A stretch of DNA of 64,000 bases from the NCBI RefSeq assembly GCF_003614435.1, contig NZ_CP025546.1:5828001-5892000 (forward strand), given 5' to 3'. Each line of letters begins with the position of its first letter. The first letter of the stretch is position 1. The DNA comes from Mycobacterium paragordonae (lineage in GTDB: Bacteria > Actinomycetota > Actinomycetes > Mycobacteriales > Mycobacteriaceae). A model generated the notes under the pieces. The model worked only from the letters and a program-made list of their open reading frames with translations. It was not told where the DNA came from and made no database searches. Shown here in pieces: positions 16,249-24,709 of this stretch. The position numbers and the translations under genes were made by a program.

Positions 16249-17454
16249 ATGACCAAGTCGAAGGTCACCTTCGATCCGTTCTCCGAGGACTTCTTCAACG
16301 GCGCCTGGGATACGTATCGGCGCATGCAGGAAGAGGCGCCGGTCTATTACAGCGAGGAGTACGACTTCTATGCCCTGACCCGTCATGCCGACGTGGCCGC
16401 GGGCCTGAAGAACTTCGAGACGTATTCCTCGGCCTTCGGGATCGACCTGTCGATGGTGCGGACCGGCAAGCCGCCGGAGCAGAAGTCGATCATCTTCATG
16501 GACCCACCGGATCACCGGCACATGCGCAGCCTGCTCAATAAAGTCTTTACACCGCGCGCCATTCAGTCCCAGCGGGAGATGGTCGGCGAGAAGATCGACA
16601 AGTATCTCAACCTGGTCGATCCGGACCGATTCGATGTGGTGCAGGACTTCTCGGGGCCGTTCCCGGTCGAGGTGATCACCACGATGCTCGGGGTCCCCGA
16701 AGAACACGCGCAGCGGGTGCGTCACCTGATCGACGAGTCGCTGCACCGCGAGCCGGGGCAGGTCGAGGTCGGCGAGCGCGGCATGCAGGCGAACATCGAG
16801 ACCGGGATGCTGTATTACGGCCTGCTGCAGGAACGTCGCGCCGAACCGCAGGACGACCTGTTCACCAAGCTGATCAACGCCGAGATCGAGCGCGAAGACG
16901 GTCAGATGACCAAGCTCGACGACATCGAGATTGCCGGATTCGCAACCCTATTGGGTGGCGCCGGCGCGGAGACGGTGACCAAGCTGGTGGGCAACGCGCC
17001 GGTGGTGTTCGCGCGGTTCCCCGAGCAGTGGCAGAAGCTGCTCGACGACCGCAGCAAGATCCCCGCGGCGGTCGAGGAGTTGTTGCGCTACGAGGCGCCG
17101 TCCCAGTATCAGGTGCGCTGCTCGGTGAAAGATGTGGAGCTGCACGGCGTTACGATCCCGGCGATGAAACCGGTGTTCCTGATCAACGCCGCGGCCAACC
17201 GCGACCCGTCGGCCTGGACCGATCCCGACGAGTTCGATATCGACCGGGACCGGCATGAAGCGCTCAACTTGAGCTTCGGCTACGGGATCCACAGCTGCCT
17301 GGGTGCGGCACTGGCGCGCATGGAGAGCTGCATCGCACTGGAAAAGCTACTGGACTTCATGCCCCGCTACGAGGTGGACTGGGAGAACTGCAACCGCGTA
17401 CACATGCAGAATGTCGCGGGATGGAAGAACGTACCGGTGAGGGTGCTGCCATGA
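16249..17454 (+). CDS. Cytochrome P450
   Basis: This 401-residue soluble bacterial P450 has the I-helix oxygen-activation motif GGAGAETVT near residues 236-244, the K-helix ExxR in EELLRYEAP near 275-283, and the heme-binding loop SFGYGIHSCLGAALAR near 341-356 with the axial Cys. It hydroxylates a hydrophobic substrate with electrons from a ferredoxin. AGGAG precedes the ATG, and the ferredoxin start overlaps the P450 stop (ATGA), so the natural partner is encoded directly downstream. CYP family number not assigned. Confidence 0.92.
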   Translation: MTKSKVTFDPFSEDFFNGAWDTYRRMQEEAPVYYSEEYDFYALTRHADVAAGLKNFETYSSAFGIDLSMVRTGKPPEQKSIIFMDPPDHRHMRSLLNKVFTPRAIQSQREMVGEKIDKYLNLVDPDRFDVVQDFSGPFPVEVITTMLGVPEEHAQRVRHLIDESLHREPGQVEVGERGMQANIETGMLYYGLLQERRAEPQDDLFTKLINAEIEREDGQMTKLDDIEIAGFATLLGGAGAETVTKLVGNAPVVFARFPEQWQKLLDDRSKIPAAVEELLRYEAPSQYQVRCSVKDVELHGVTIPAMKPVFLINAAANRDPSAWTDPDEFDIDRDRHEALNLSFGYGIHSCLGAALARMESCIALEKLLDFMPRYEVDWENCNRVHMQNVAGWKNVPVRVLP

Positions 17455-17639
17455 GAATTGAAGTTGACTGGGATCTGTGCGAGAGCAATGCGGTGTGCAT
17501 GGGCATCGCACCCGATGTGTTCCTGCTCGGTGACGACGACATGCTGACCGTCCTGCAGCCGGAAGTCACCCCGGAGAACGAGGAACTGGTTCGCGAAGCG
17601 GTGCGGCAGTGCCCGCGGCAGGCGATCTCGATCGTCTAG
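17451..17639 (+). CDS. Ferredoxin, CxxNxxC(x)nCP type, P450 partner
   Basis: This 62-residue ferredoxin has C10-ESNAV-C16 and C54-P and a PDVFLL segment after the second Cys, typical of small 3Fe-4S ferredoxins that serve CYP enzymes. The variable cluster-proximal residue is Asn13. ATG 17451 overlaps the P450 stop by 4 bases, indicating coupled translation at near-equal amounts. It converges on the next ferredoxin gene. Confidence 0.9.
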   Translation: MRIEVDWDLCESNAVCMGIAPDVFLLGDDDMLTVLQPEVTPENEELVREAVRQCPRQAISIV

Positions 17640-17653
17640 TGCTTCGGATCGCG

Positions 17654-17716
17654 CGCCGAGCGTGACCCCAAGGCGGCCTGACGACGAAATTGCCGCCCTG
17701 AGTTCACCTTCGGCGG
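17654..17716. terminator. Palindromic repeat between convergent ferredoxin genes
   Basis: GCGCCGAGCGTGA on the left and TTCACCTTCGGCG on the right form an imperfect stem. Nested within is GGCGGC (17672-17677) paired with GCCGCC (17692-17697). It fills the 92-base gap between two convergent operons and is likely a two-way terminator. It belongs to the same repeat family as 30384-30460 and 47822-47883. Confidence 0.55.
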
Positions 17717-17731
17717 TACCGCTCGAGCTTC

Positions 17732-17920
17732 TCAGCGTTCCTTGATCGCCTGCTCCGGACAACACTCGATGGCCTCGCGGGCGGCCGCCTCGAATTCCGC
17801 TGGTACGTCACCGGTTATCGCCTCGGCGTAACCATCGTCGGTCAGGCTGAAGACTTCCGGGCACAGCGTCAGACACATGCCGTGGCCGCGGCAACTCCCG
17901 TCGTCAACCCACACCCTCAT
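17732..17920 (-). CDS. Ferredoxin, CxxHxxC(x)nCP type with an extra cysteine
   Basis: This 62-residue ferredoxin has C10-RGHGM-C16 and C54-P. The variable residue is His13, the commonest choice in the family. An additional Cys20 sits in CLTLCPEVF, where relatives normally have Ala or another small residue; with Cys53-Cys54 the protein therefore has five cysteines and might bind a different cluster. It follows the P450 by 10 bases in the same operon and is its likely electron donor. Confidence 0.88.
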   Translation of the reverse strand: MRVWVDDGSCRGHGMCLTLCPEVFSLTDDGYAEAITGDVPAEFEAAAREAIECCPEQAIKER

Positions 17921-17930
17921 GCCACACCCT

Positions 17931-19208
17931 TCATGCCGGCGTGAACTCCAGGTGCAGCTCCGTCAGGCCGCGCAGGATGTACGTCGGAACATATTGGTAG
18001 CGGCGGTCATTCGCCGGCCCGTGCTCCCGCTCATCGAGCCGGATGTCCGACGTGCGATCCAGCAGACGCTCGAGCGCGACCCGGGTTTCGGCCCGAGCCA
18101 GCGGAGCGCCCGGGCAGCTGTGAATCCCGCGCCCGAACGAGAGATGCTGGCGGGCGTTCTTGCGCGCCGGGTCGAATGTCGCAGGGTCCTCGAAGCGGCG
18201 CGGATCGCGGTTGGCGGCCGCCTGCAGGATCATCAGGGTGGTGCCGGCCGGCAGGTGTACACCGCCCACGTTGACGGGAACCCGGTTCAGCCGGAAGTCG
18301 CCCTTGACCGGGCTTTCGACCCGCAACGCTTCCTCGATGAAGTTGGGGATCAGGCTGCGGTCGCGGCGCAGTTGCTGCTGGATGTCAGGACGCTCCGCCA
18401 GGATCTGCAACGCCGCGCCCAGCAGCCGCACGGTGGTCTCCTGGCCCGCCGAGAAGACATTGCTGGCGACGCGGGCCACGTCTTCGATCTCCGGGATCGA
18501 GCCGTCCGGGTAGGTCGCGGTGGCCAGGCCGGTCAGCACGTCGTCGCGGGGCTCGCGCCGGCGGTCCCGGACATAGTCGGAGAACAGCCCGTAGAGAAAC
18601 TCCAGCGGGCTGTGCGCCAGAGACTCCTTGCCGGTGCCGCCGATGCCGCCACCGGAGTGCTGGCGGATGCCTTTGACGAACGAGTCGCGGTCTTCCATCG
18701 GCACGCCCAGCAGGTCGGCGATGACCAACAGCGTGAACGGACCGGCGAAGCCTTTGATGAACTCGCCCCCGCCCGGTGCCAGGAACTCGTCGAGCACCTG
18801 ATCGGCGAGCACCCACATGGCGTCCTCGTTCTCCTTGAGGCGCTTCGGGGTGATCAGCCGCATCAGCAGGGAACGGTGATTGGTGTGGGTGGGCGGATCC
18901 AGCGTGGGCAGCTGGTCGCTGAACGGCAACTCGTCGCGGTGCTGCTCGATCAGCTCGGTGATATCGGTCTGACCGTCCAGCGGCACCGGAAAGCCGGGGA
19001 ACGGGCCGGTCACCGAGATGCACGAGGAGAAGGTCTGCGCGTCGTTGAGCACGGCGCAGGCTTCATCCCAGCCGGTCACCATGGTCACGCCGTGGTGCGG
19101 TTCCCGGGTCACCGGACACTGCTGCCGCAACGCCTCGTAGTAGGGGTAGGGATCCTCGACAAGCTGGCGGTCACGGAAGAAATCCAGGTCGGTGAAGTCA
19201 TCCACCAT
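17931..19208 (-). CDS. Cytochrome P450
   Basis: This 425-residue P450 has I-helix FSAGQETTVR near 254-263, ExxR in EEALRVESP near 299-307, and heme loop SFGRGIHSCPGAPLAR near 360-375. The heme loop has Pro after the axial Cys, as in the CYP125/CYP142-like and some CYP steroid or terpene hydroxylases, though I do not assign a family. ATG 19208 was chosen because GGAG lies 7 bases upstream; a frame open to 19253 would include the probable operator. The ferredoxin gene follows. Confidence 0.9.
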   Translation of the reverse strand: MVDDFTDLDFFRDRQLVEDPYPYYEALRQQCPVTREPHHGVTMVTGWDEACAVLNDAQTFSSCISVTGPFPGFPVPLDGQTDITELIEQHRDELPFSDQLPTLDPPTHTNHRSLLMRLITPKRLKENEDAMWVLADQVLDEFLAPGGGEFIKGFAGPFTLLVIADLLGVPMEDRDSFVKGIRQHSGGGIGGTGKESLAHSPLEFLYGLFSDYVRDRRREPRDDVLTGLATATYPDGSIPEIEDVARVASNVFSAGQETTVRLLGAALQILAERPDIQQQLRRDRSLIPNFIEEALRVESPVKGDFRLNRVPVNVGGVHLPAGTTLMILQAAANRDPRRFEDPATFDPARKNARQHLSFGRGIHSCPGAPLARAETRVALERLLDRTSDIRLDEREHGPANDRRYQYVPTYILRGLTELHLEFTPA

Positions 19209-19236
19209 GTCGCGCTCCGTTCGAATCTCCGCTTGC

Positions 19237-19251
19237 GAGAATGCGCCTCTC
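19237..19251. promoter_or_regulatory. Candidate operator, GAGAAT-N3-ATTCTC type (2 mismatches)
   Basis: GAGAAT-GCG-CCTCTC keeps one perfect half-site. It lies 29 bases upstream of the preferred P450 start and just downstream of an AT-rich stretch (19252-19275) likely to hold the promoter. Confidence 0.35.
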
Positions 19252-19303
19252 ACATATGAGTATTACATTTCCATACGATGTGCCGGACCGCAACGTCGCA
19301 TGG

Positions 19304-19807
19304 TCAGGCCGGCAGCAGATCCGCCGCCACCGATCGGCACGGCATCAGTCCGCTGCGGAACGTCTCGACGGTCCCGACCGAGTCGACCGGCACCGCCGCG
19401 GCGGCCAGCGCCTTCGCCTTGAAGGTCTGGGCGGCCATGCTCAACCGGTGCTGGACGCGCCCCACACTGTCGTCGAGTTCGGCCGGCCAGGTGGTACCCC
19501 AGAGCGTGACTTCGGTGACGCCGTGGTCAAGGGCCTGCAGCACTCCGGTCCGCACCCGCGGGTCCGAGCCGAGCAGGTCAGCGGCCGCGGCCAGGGCCTG
19601 CGGACGCGGATGAGTTCCCAGCGACGCCAGCACCGATTCGAGGTCGAGGGTTCTGGCCCCCAGGATGTGCAGCGGCCGGTCGTCCGGGTGGTCGGTGAGC
19701 AGCACCGTGACATCCCAGCCCGCCATGGAACGGTCGAAAAGCCATCCGCCGGCGAACTTCACCACGTCGACCACGCTGGACGCCACGACGTCGAGCCGGT
19801 ACCTCAT
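19304..19807 (-). CDS. Conserved hypothetical protein coupled to a TetR regulator
   Basis: I do not recognise this 167-residue protein. The N-terminus MRYRLDVVASSVVDVVKFAG suggests a strand-helix start, and the middle (WDVTVLLTDHPDDRPLHILGA) has alternating strands and helices. There is no signal peptide or membrane span. Its ATG at 19807 overlaps the stop of the TetR gene by 4 bases (ATGA), so it is translated with that regulator and may sense or process the same ligand. A longer frame to 19906 overlaps the TetR gene and is not needed. Confidence 0.65.
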   Translation of the reverse strand: MRYRLDVVASSVVDVVKFAGGWLFDRSMAGWDVTVLLTDHPDDRPLHILGARTLDLESVLASLGTHPRPQALAAAADLLGSDPRVRTGVLQALDHGVTEVTLWGTTWPAELDDSVGRVQHRLSMAAQTFKAKALAAAAVPVDSVGTVETFRSGLMPCRSVAADLLPA

Positions 19808-20418
19808 GTCGCGCTCGTCGGACTGGGTGGCGAGAAGTCTCGCGCCAGCGTCTCCGCGTACTCCTTGAACACCTCGGTCAGGGGTATCGAAGGATCGAGT
19901 AGCCATGTCATTTCCATTCCGTGGACGAAGGCGAGAATCTCTACTGCCTTGACGGCGGGGTCTATGTCGGCGCGGTACCGGCCGGCGGCCTGGCCCCGGC
20001 GGATGCCGGCGGCGACGATCTCGGTCGCGGCGCGCTGCCGGTTCACCAGGCGGTCGTGCAGCGGAGCGTCGGGCGCGAGGTTTTCGACCAGCAGCACTGT
20101 GAAGGTGCCGACCAACTCGGGTTGCCGGTTGAAGCGGTCGGCGACCTGGGCGATCTCGCCGAGCAGATCGCCGCCGCGGTCCGAGTGCGTGTCGTCGTCG
20201 AGGTCGCGCTCATCCAGCACCGCGTGCAGCAGCTGCTCCTTGGACTCGAAATGGTGGAGCAGACCCGCGGGCGTCACCCCCGCCTCGCGGGCGATCTGCG
20301 CGAGGGTGGTGCTGCGCCAGCCGTTGCGCGATAACAAGCGCTGCGCCACTTCAAGAATCCGCTGCTTGCGGTCTTCGCCTTTGGCGAGAAGCGTCTCGTA
20401 GGGCCGTACGTCGGACAC
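19804..20418 (-). CDS. TetR/AcrR family transcriptional regulator
   Basis: This 204-residue TetR-type repressor has an N-terminal DNA-binding domain at residues 18-62 with the recognition region AREAGVTPAGLLHHFESKEQLL. The C-terminal helical domain binds an unknown ligand. The start is GTG 20418. A perfect 10-base inverted repeat sits 30 bases upstream (20448-20479), most likely its own operator. The co-translated hypothetical gene follows. Its targets other than itself are not evident in the window. Confidence 0.88.
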   Translation of the reverse strand: MSDVRPYETLLAKGEDRKQRILEVAQRLLSRNGWRSTTLAQIAREAGVTPAGLLHHFESKEQLLHAVLDERDLDDDTHSDRGGDLLGEIAQVADRFNRQPELVGTFTVLLVENLAPDAPLHDRLVNRQRAATEIVAAGIRRGQAAGRYRADIDPAVKAVEILAFVHGMEMTWLLDPSIPLTEVFKEYAETLARDFSPPSPTSAT

Positions 20419-20447
20419 CGAATTCCTCGTCGAACCGTCGGGGGGCT

Positions 20448-20479
20448 AACCAACCTAGTGAATACACAGTAGGTTGGTT
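20448..20479. promoter_or_regulatory. Probable TetR autoregulatory operator
   Basis: AACCAACCTA-N12-TAGGTTGGTT is a perfect inverted repeat with 10-base arms, placed in the promoter region of the TetR gene that starts at 20418. Arms of this length and a total span of 32 bases suit two TetR dimers or one extended dimer. I found no second copy in the window. Confidence 0.65.
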
Positions 20480-20514
20480 TGCGGCACGTGACAAGAGCCT
20501 CCGCGCCGGGCCGG

Positions 20515-21666
20515 TCAGCCGACGAGTTCGACCAGCGTGGCGTTGGCCGTACCGCCGCCTTCGCACATGGTCTGCAGGCCGAAACGGATACCGTGGGCGC
20601 GCATGTGGTGCACCATGCGCGTCATCAAAACGGCCCCGGACGCGCCCAGCGGATGCCCCAGCGCAATCGCGCCGCCCAGCGGATTGAGCCGCTCCGGGTC
20701 CGCACCGGTTTCGGCCAGCCAGGCCAGCGGCACGGGCGCGAAGGCCTCGTTGACCTCGAACACGCCCACCTCGTCGACTCGGACGCCGGACTTCCCCAGC
20801 ACCTTTTCCGTCGCCGGGATCGGGCCGGTCAGCATCAGAACCGGGTCGGCACCGGTGACCGCACCGGCCCGGTAACGCACGATGGGCGTCAGGCCCATTT
20901 CCAATGCGAGTTCTGATGTCGTCACCAACAAAGCGGCGGCGCCGTCGGATATCTGCGAGGAATTGCCGGCGTGGATCACGCCGTCCTCGACGAACGCGGG
21001 CTTCAGTCCGGCGAGCTTTTCTGCGGTGGTGCCGCGCCGTACCCCTTCGTCCTGGTGGACCAGACCGGAATCGTCGTCGGTGAACACCGGAACGATCTGC
21101 TCGGTGAAGGCGCCACCGTCTTGCGCCGCGGCGGCGCGTTCGTGGGACAGCGCGGAATATTCGTCAAGCCTGGTGCGCGACAGGCCCCACTTCTTGGCGA
21201 TCAGCTCCGCGCTGATGCCCTGGTTGAATGAGAAATCGTCATACCGCGCAAGGACTTTCGGCCCGTAGGGCATGCCGGTCGCCCGGGCCGCGCCGAGCGG
21301 CACCCGGCTCATGACCTCGACGCCGCCCGCCACCACCACATCCTGTTGACCCGACATCACCGCCTGCACCGCGAAGTCGAGGGCCTGCTGGCTGGATCCG
21401 CAGGCACGGTTGACGGTGGTCCCCGGGATGGTCTCCGGCCAGCCCGCCGCCAGCACCGAGTAGCGGCCGATGTTGGCGGATTGATCGCCGACCTGACTGA
21501 CGCAACCCCAGATCACGTCATCGACCAGCTCCGGACTGACGCCGGCGCGTTCCATCAGTTCGTTGAGGACGACCGCGGAGAGGTCGGCAGGGTGCACGCC
21601 CGCGAGCCCGCCGTTGCGTTTACCTATCGCGGTACGTACCGCCTCGACGATGACTGTTTCGCGCAT
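20515..21666 (-). CDS. Thiolase (acetyl-CoA acyltransferase)
   Basis: This 383-residue degradative-type thiolase has the nucleophile Cys89 in NRACGSSQQ, NEAFAP near 318-323, the catalytic His in GHPLGASG near 343-350, and a second Cys in CEGGGTANA near 373-381. All catalytic residues are present, so it should cleave 3-ketoacyl-CoA with CoA. ATG 21666 follows GGCGGAG by 6 bases; an upstream in-frame ATG at 21699 has no ribosome site. It is probably the last beta-oxidation step for this region. Confidence 0.9.
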   Translation of the reverse strand: MRETVIVEAVRTAIGKRNGGLAGVHPADLSAVVLNELMERAGVSPELVDDVIWGCVSQVGDQSANIGRYSVLAAGWPETIPGTTVNRACGSSQQALDFAVQAVMSGQQDVVVAGGVEVMSRVPLGAARATGMPYGPKVLARYDDFSFNQGISAELIAKKWGLSRTRLDEYSALSHERAAAAQDGGAFTEQIVPVFTDDDSGLVHQDEGVRRGTTAEKLAGLKPAFVEDGVIHAGNSSQISDGAAALLVTTSELALEMGLTPIVRYRAGAVTGADPVLMLTGPIPATEKVLGKSGVRVDEVGVFEVNEAFAPVPLAWLAETGADPERLNPLGGAIALGHPLGASGAVLMTRMVHHMRAHGIRFGLQTMCEGGGTANATLVELVG

Positions 21667-21758
21667 ACTTGACTCCGCCTCTCCGACGCTTCGGGTCACT
21701 CTGCCACGGCTGCCACATCAGTCTCTCCGACGGCCGGCACTCGAGCTGCCCGCCTCGT

Positions 21759-21780
21759 AGCGACGCAAATCGTTGTCGCT
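21759..21780. terminator. Weak inverted repeat after the acyl-CoA dehydrogenase gene
   Basis: AGCGAC-N10-GTCGCT lies about 90 bases past the stop of the acyl-CoA dehydrogenase gene (-) and upstream of the thiolase gene. It could end the upstream transcript. I see nothing else in this 200-base gap. Confidence 0.3.
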
Positions 21781-21866
21781 CGAAGGCAGGCACACCAAGC
21801 ATCCTCCCCGCCGGTGACTCCTGTGACTCGGGTCGCGCATCCGGCGAAGGTGGCCACCCCCGCGAC

Positions 21867-23033
21867 TCAGTAGCTTCGGGGCAGCTTCAGCGCATGCGAC
21901 CCGAGGAAGTTCAGGATCATCTCCTGGCTGATCGGTGCGATCTTCATCAGGCGCGCCTCACGGAAGTAGCGCGTGACGTGGTACTCCTCCGCATATCCCA
22001 TGCCGCCGTGGGTCTGCAGCGCCCGGTCCGCCGCGGCGAATCCGGCGTCGGCGCACAGGTACTTCGCTGTATTCGCCTCGCGCCCACAGGGTTTGCCGTT
22101 GTCGTACAGCCATGTCGCTTTGCGCAGCATCAGTTCGGCGGCGTCGAGGCGAGCCAGCGAATCGGCCAGCGGGAACTGGATGCCCTGGTTCATCCCGATC
22201 GGCCGGCCGAACACCTCGCGTTCGTTCGCGTACTTCACGGCCTTATCCAGTGCCACCCGCCCGATGCCCAGTGCCTCGGCCGCGATCAGCATCCGCTCCG
22301 GGTTCAAGCCGTCCAGGATGTACTGAAAACCCTTGCCCTCCTCGCCGACTCGATCTTCGACGGGAACTTCGAGGTTGTCGATGAACAGCTCGTTGGAGCT
22401 GACGGCGTTGCGGCCCATCTTGTTGATCGGCCGGATGTCGACCCGGCTGCGATCGAGGTCGGTGAGAAATAACGTCATGCCGTCGGTCTTCTTGGCGACC
22501 TCGTCGTACGCCTTGGTGCGGGTCAGCAACAGGATCTTGTCGGACTCCATTGCCTTGGAAATCCACACTTTTCGGCCGTTGACCACGTAGTGGTCGCCGT
22601 TGCGCTTGGCGAACGTGGTGATGCGCGAAGTGTCGAGTCCGGCGCCAGGCTCGGTCACCCCGAAACAGACGTGCACTTCTCCGGTCGCCACCGGCGGCAA
22701 CGTGCGTGCCTTGAGTTCCTCGGAGCCGTGCACCACCACGGGTTGCATGCCGAAGATCGACAGGTGGATCGAACTCGCCGCGTTCATGGCGCCGCCCGAC
22801 TTGGCGACCTCTTCGAGCAGGATCGTGGCCTCGGTAATGCCCAGACCGTGGCCACCGTATTCGGTCGGGATCGTCATGCCGAGCCAGCCGCCGTCGGCGA
22901 TGGCGCGGTAGAACTCGGTCGGAAACTCGTGCGCCTGGTCTTTTTCCATCCAGTAGTGGTCGTCGAACTTGGCCGCCAACTCAGCCACCGACCGCCGGAT
23001 CAGCTCCTGATCCTCGGTGAGCTCAAACTCCAT
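21867..23033 (-). CDS. Acyl-CoA dehydrogenase
   Basis: This 388-residue acyl-CoA dehydrogenase of standard length has FGVTEPGAGLDTS near 125-137 (flavin and substrate contacts), HYVVNGRKVWISKAM near 148-162, and the C-terminal helix QTHGGMGYAEEYHVTRYFREARL near 337-359, where the catalytic Glu lies in GYAEEY, as in short/medium-chain enzymes. It transfers electrons to ETF. ATG 23033 has AGGAAAGG upstream. The amidohydrolase gene lies 73 bases upstream in the same direction, so the two may share a transcript. Confidence 0.9.
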   Translation of the reverse strand: MEFELTEDQELIRRSVAELAAKFDDHYWMEKDQAHEFPTEFYRAIADGGWLGMTIPTEYGGHGLGITEATILLEEVAKSGGAMNAASSIHLSIFGMQPVVVHGSEELKARTLPPVATGEVHVCFGVTEPGAGLDTSRITTFAKRNGDHYVVNGRKVWISKAMESDKILLLTRTKAYDEVAKKTDGMTLFLTDLDRSRVDIRPINKMGRNAVSSNELFIDNLEVPVEDRVGEEGKGFQYILDGLNPERMLIAAEALGIGRVALDKAVKYANEREVFGRPIGMNQGIQFPLADSLARLDAAELMLRKATWLYDNGKPCGREANTAKYLCADAGFAAADRALQTHGGMGYAEEYHVTRYFREARLMKIAPISQEMILNFLGSHALKLPRSY

Positions 23034-23106
23034 TGCCGCACCTTTCCTTGCGCGAGACCGGGGTACCTCCCGCTTGCGGGTGGTACCCCAGCTCGCCGGT
23101 AGAACG

Positions 23107-24405
23107 TCAGTCCGTGTTACCGCTGAGCGACTTCGCGTTGGCCGCGAACTCGGCGAACGACGAACCGCCCCGGGTGTCCTTGTGCTGGCTCGACGCCCGG
23201 ATGGACACGTCATGCCCTTCGGCGGCCTTGCGCAGCGCGCCGACCGTGGCCTGCTCGGGCGTGATGTGGGTGAACGGGTCGAACGAGTACCAGCGCATCG
23301 CGTTCTGGTGGGTGATCTTGTGGATCTCGTCGTCGGGTACGTCGTTCAGCGACAACACGTCCCACAACTCTTCGGGCGCGCCCGGCCACATCGAGTCGCT
23401 GTGCGGGTAGTCGGCCTCCCAGCAGATGTTGTCGATGCCGATCATATTGCGCAGCGCGACGCCCACCTTGTCGCTGATGAAGCAGGTGAGGAAGTGCTCC
23501 CGGAAGACCTCGGACGGCAGCTTCCCGCCGAAGTTCTGATGCGTCCAGGTCGAGTGCATCTCGAAGGTCCGGTCGGCCCGCTCCAGGAAGTAGGGAATCC
23601 AGCCGGTGCCGCCCTCGGACAGCGCGACCTTGAGGTCCGGGTACTCCTTGATGGGCCGCGACCACAGCAGGTCGGCGGCGGCCTGCACGATGTTCATCGG
23701 CTGCAGCGTGATCATCACGTCCATCGGCGCGTCGGGCGCGGTGATCGCCAGCCGGCCCGAGGAGCCGATGTGCACGTTCATCACGGTGTCGGTGTCGCAC
23801 AACGCTTTCCACAGCGGGTTCCAGTATTCGTTGTGGAAGCTCGGGTAGCCCATCGCGGCCGGGTTCTCGGTGAAGGTCAGCGCGTGTACGCCCTTTTTGG
23901 CGACCCGGCGCACCTCGGCCGCGCATGCCTCGGCATCCCAGATCACCGGGATCGCCATCGGGATGAACCGCGCCGGGTAGGCGCCGCACCACTCCTCGAT
24001 GTGCCAATCGTTGTAGGCCTGCACCAGAGCGATCGAGAATTCCGTGTCGTCCGTGGCGAACAGGCGTCCAGCGAAACCGGGGAAGGAAGGAAAGCAGATC
24101 GAGGCCAGGATGCCGCCGGCATTCATGTCCTTGATGCGCTCGTCGACGTTGTAACAGCCGGGCCGGATCTCGTCCAGACCGGTGGGCTCGATCCCGTACT
24201 CCTCCTTGGGCCGGCCGGCCACCGCGTTGAGCGCCACGTTCGGAATGACCGTGTCGCGGAACTTCCACATGTCCGAGCCGTCTGGGTTGTGCACCAGACG
24301 AGGCGCGTCGTCCAGGTACTTGGACGGCAGGTGGTTCTTGAACATGTTCGGCGGCTCGACGGTGTGGTCGTCCACGCTGATCAGGATCATGTCTTCTTTG
24401 TTCAC
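23107..24405 (-). CDS. Amidohydrolase-2 family enzyme
   Basis: This 432-residue TIM-barrel amidohydrolase has the N-terminal metal motif ISVDDHTVEPP near 9-19 and the C-terminal catalytic Asp in WEADYPHSDS near 338-347; MNVHIGSSG near 213-221 supplies another His. The family contains decarboxylases and hydrolases acting on aromatic or cyclic acids. GTG 24405 with AAGGGA upstream is preferred over a frame open to 24459. It diverges from the Rieske oxygenase operon, and a degenerate copy of the palindromic operator lies about 97 bases before its start. Confidence 0.85.
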   Translation of the reverse strand: MNKEDMILISVDDHTVEPPNMFKNHLPSKYLDDAPRLVHNPDGSDMWKFRDTVIPNVALNAVAGRPKEEYGIEPTGLDEIRPGCYNVDERIKDMNAGGILASICFPSFPGFAGRLFATDDTEFSIALVQAYNDWHIEEWCGAYPARFIPMAIPVIWDAEACAAEVRRVAKKGVHALTFTENPAAMGYPSFHNEYWNPLWKALCDTDTVMNVHIGSSGRLAITAPDAPMDVMITLQPMNIVQAAADLLWSRPIKEYPDLKVALSEGGTGWIPYFLERADRTFEMHSTWTHQNFGGKLPSEVFREHFLTCFISDKVGVALRNMIGIDNICWEADYPHSDSMWPGAPEELWDVLSLNDVPDDEIHKITHQNAMRWYSFDPFTHITPEQATVGALRKAAEGHDVSIRASSQHKDTRGGSSFAEFAANAKSLSGNTD

Positions 24406-24501
24406 GGGTGTTCCCTTCTCATCTGATCCACCTGATCGGGTGTATTGAGCAGGCTTCAAGCCGCAGAGCAGAGCCCACCTGCGCCGAGCTCTCTATAGGT
24501 T

Positions 24502-24516
24502 GAAAACTATCTTCTC
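24502..24516. promoter_or_regulatory. Degenerate operator copy, GAGAAT-N3-ATTCTC type (3 mismatches)
   Basis: GAAAAC-TAT-CTTCTC differs from the palindrome at three of twelve positions and is preceded, like the perfect copy at 24658, by a GGTTG tract (24498-24502 here). It lies upstream of the amidohydrolase start at 24405. Overlapping it, TTCTCGC-GAA-GCGAGAA (24512-24528) forms a perfect 7-base hairpin. Confidence 0.3.
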
Positions 24517-24657
24517 GCGAAGCGAGAATCAACATCCAGCATAGCCGTCCGGCCAGCCGACGGCGCTTTTGCGGCGACGCTGACGGGCCCTCGGCGACCA
24601 CCCTCCGCGCCAGGATTGACCCACCGACCGATTCGTGCAAGTCTATTGGTTGGAAAT

Positions 24658-24672
24658 GAGAATATGATTCTC
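24658..24672. promoter_or_regulatory. Operator palindrome GAGAAT-N3-ATTCTC (perfect)
   Basis: GAGAAT-ATG-ATTCTC lies 38 bases before the ATG of the CMD-Rieske operon and covers a TATGAT -10 hexamer. The identical arms and spacing recur at 31725 and 32581. The TetR-type protein encoded at 31796, which has the same site in its own promoter, is the prime candidate to bind it. Confidence 0.7.
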
Positions 24673-24709
24673 TCTTAGTGAGAGGATTGCACGTGAGAAG
24701 GACCACCCG

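Larger units (their letters stand above)
24406..24709. promoter_or_regulatory. Divergent 304-base regulatory gap
   Basis: This gap separates the amidohydrolase (-) and Rieske oxygenase (+) operons. It holds a perfect operator palindrome at 24658, a degenerate one at 24502 and a hairpin at 24512-24528. For the rightward promoter TATGAT (24663-24668) is the best -10, inside the perfect palindrome. The middle part (about 24540-24610) is GC-rich and I see no gene there. Confidence 0.5.
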
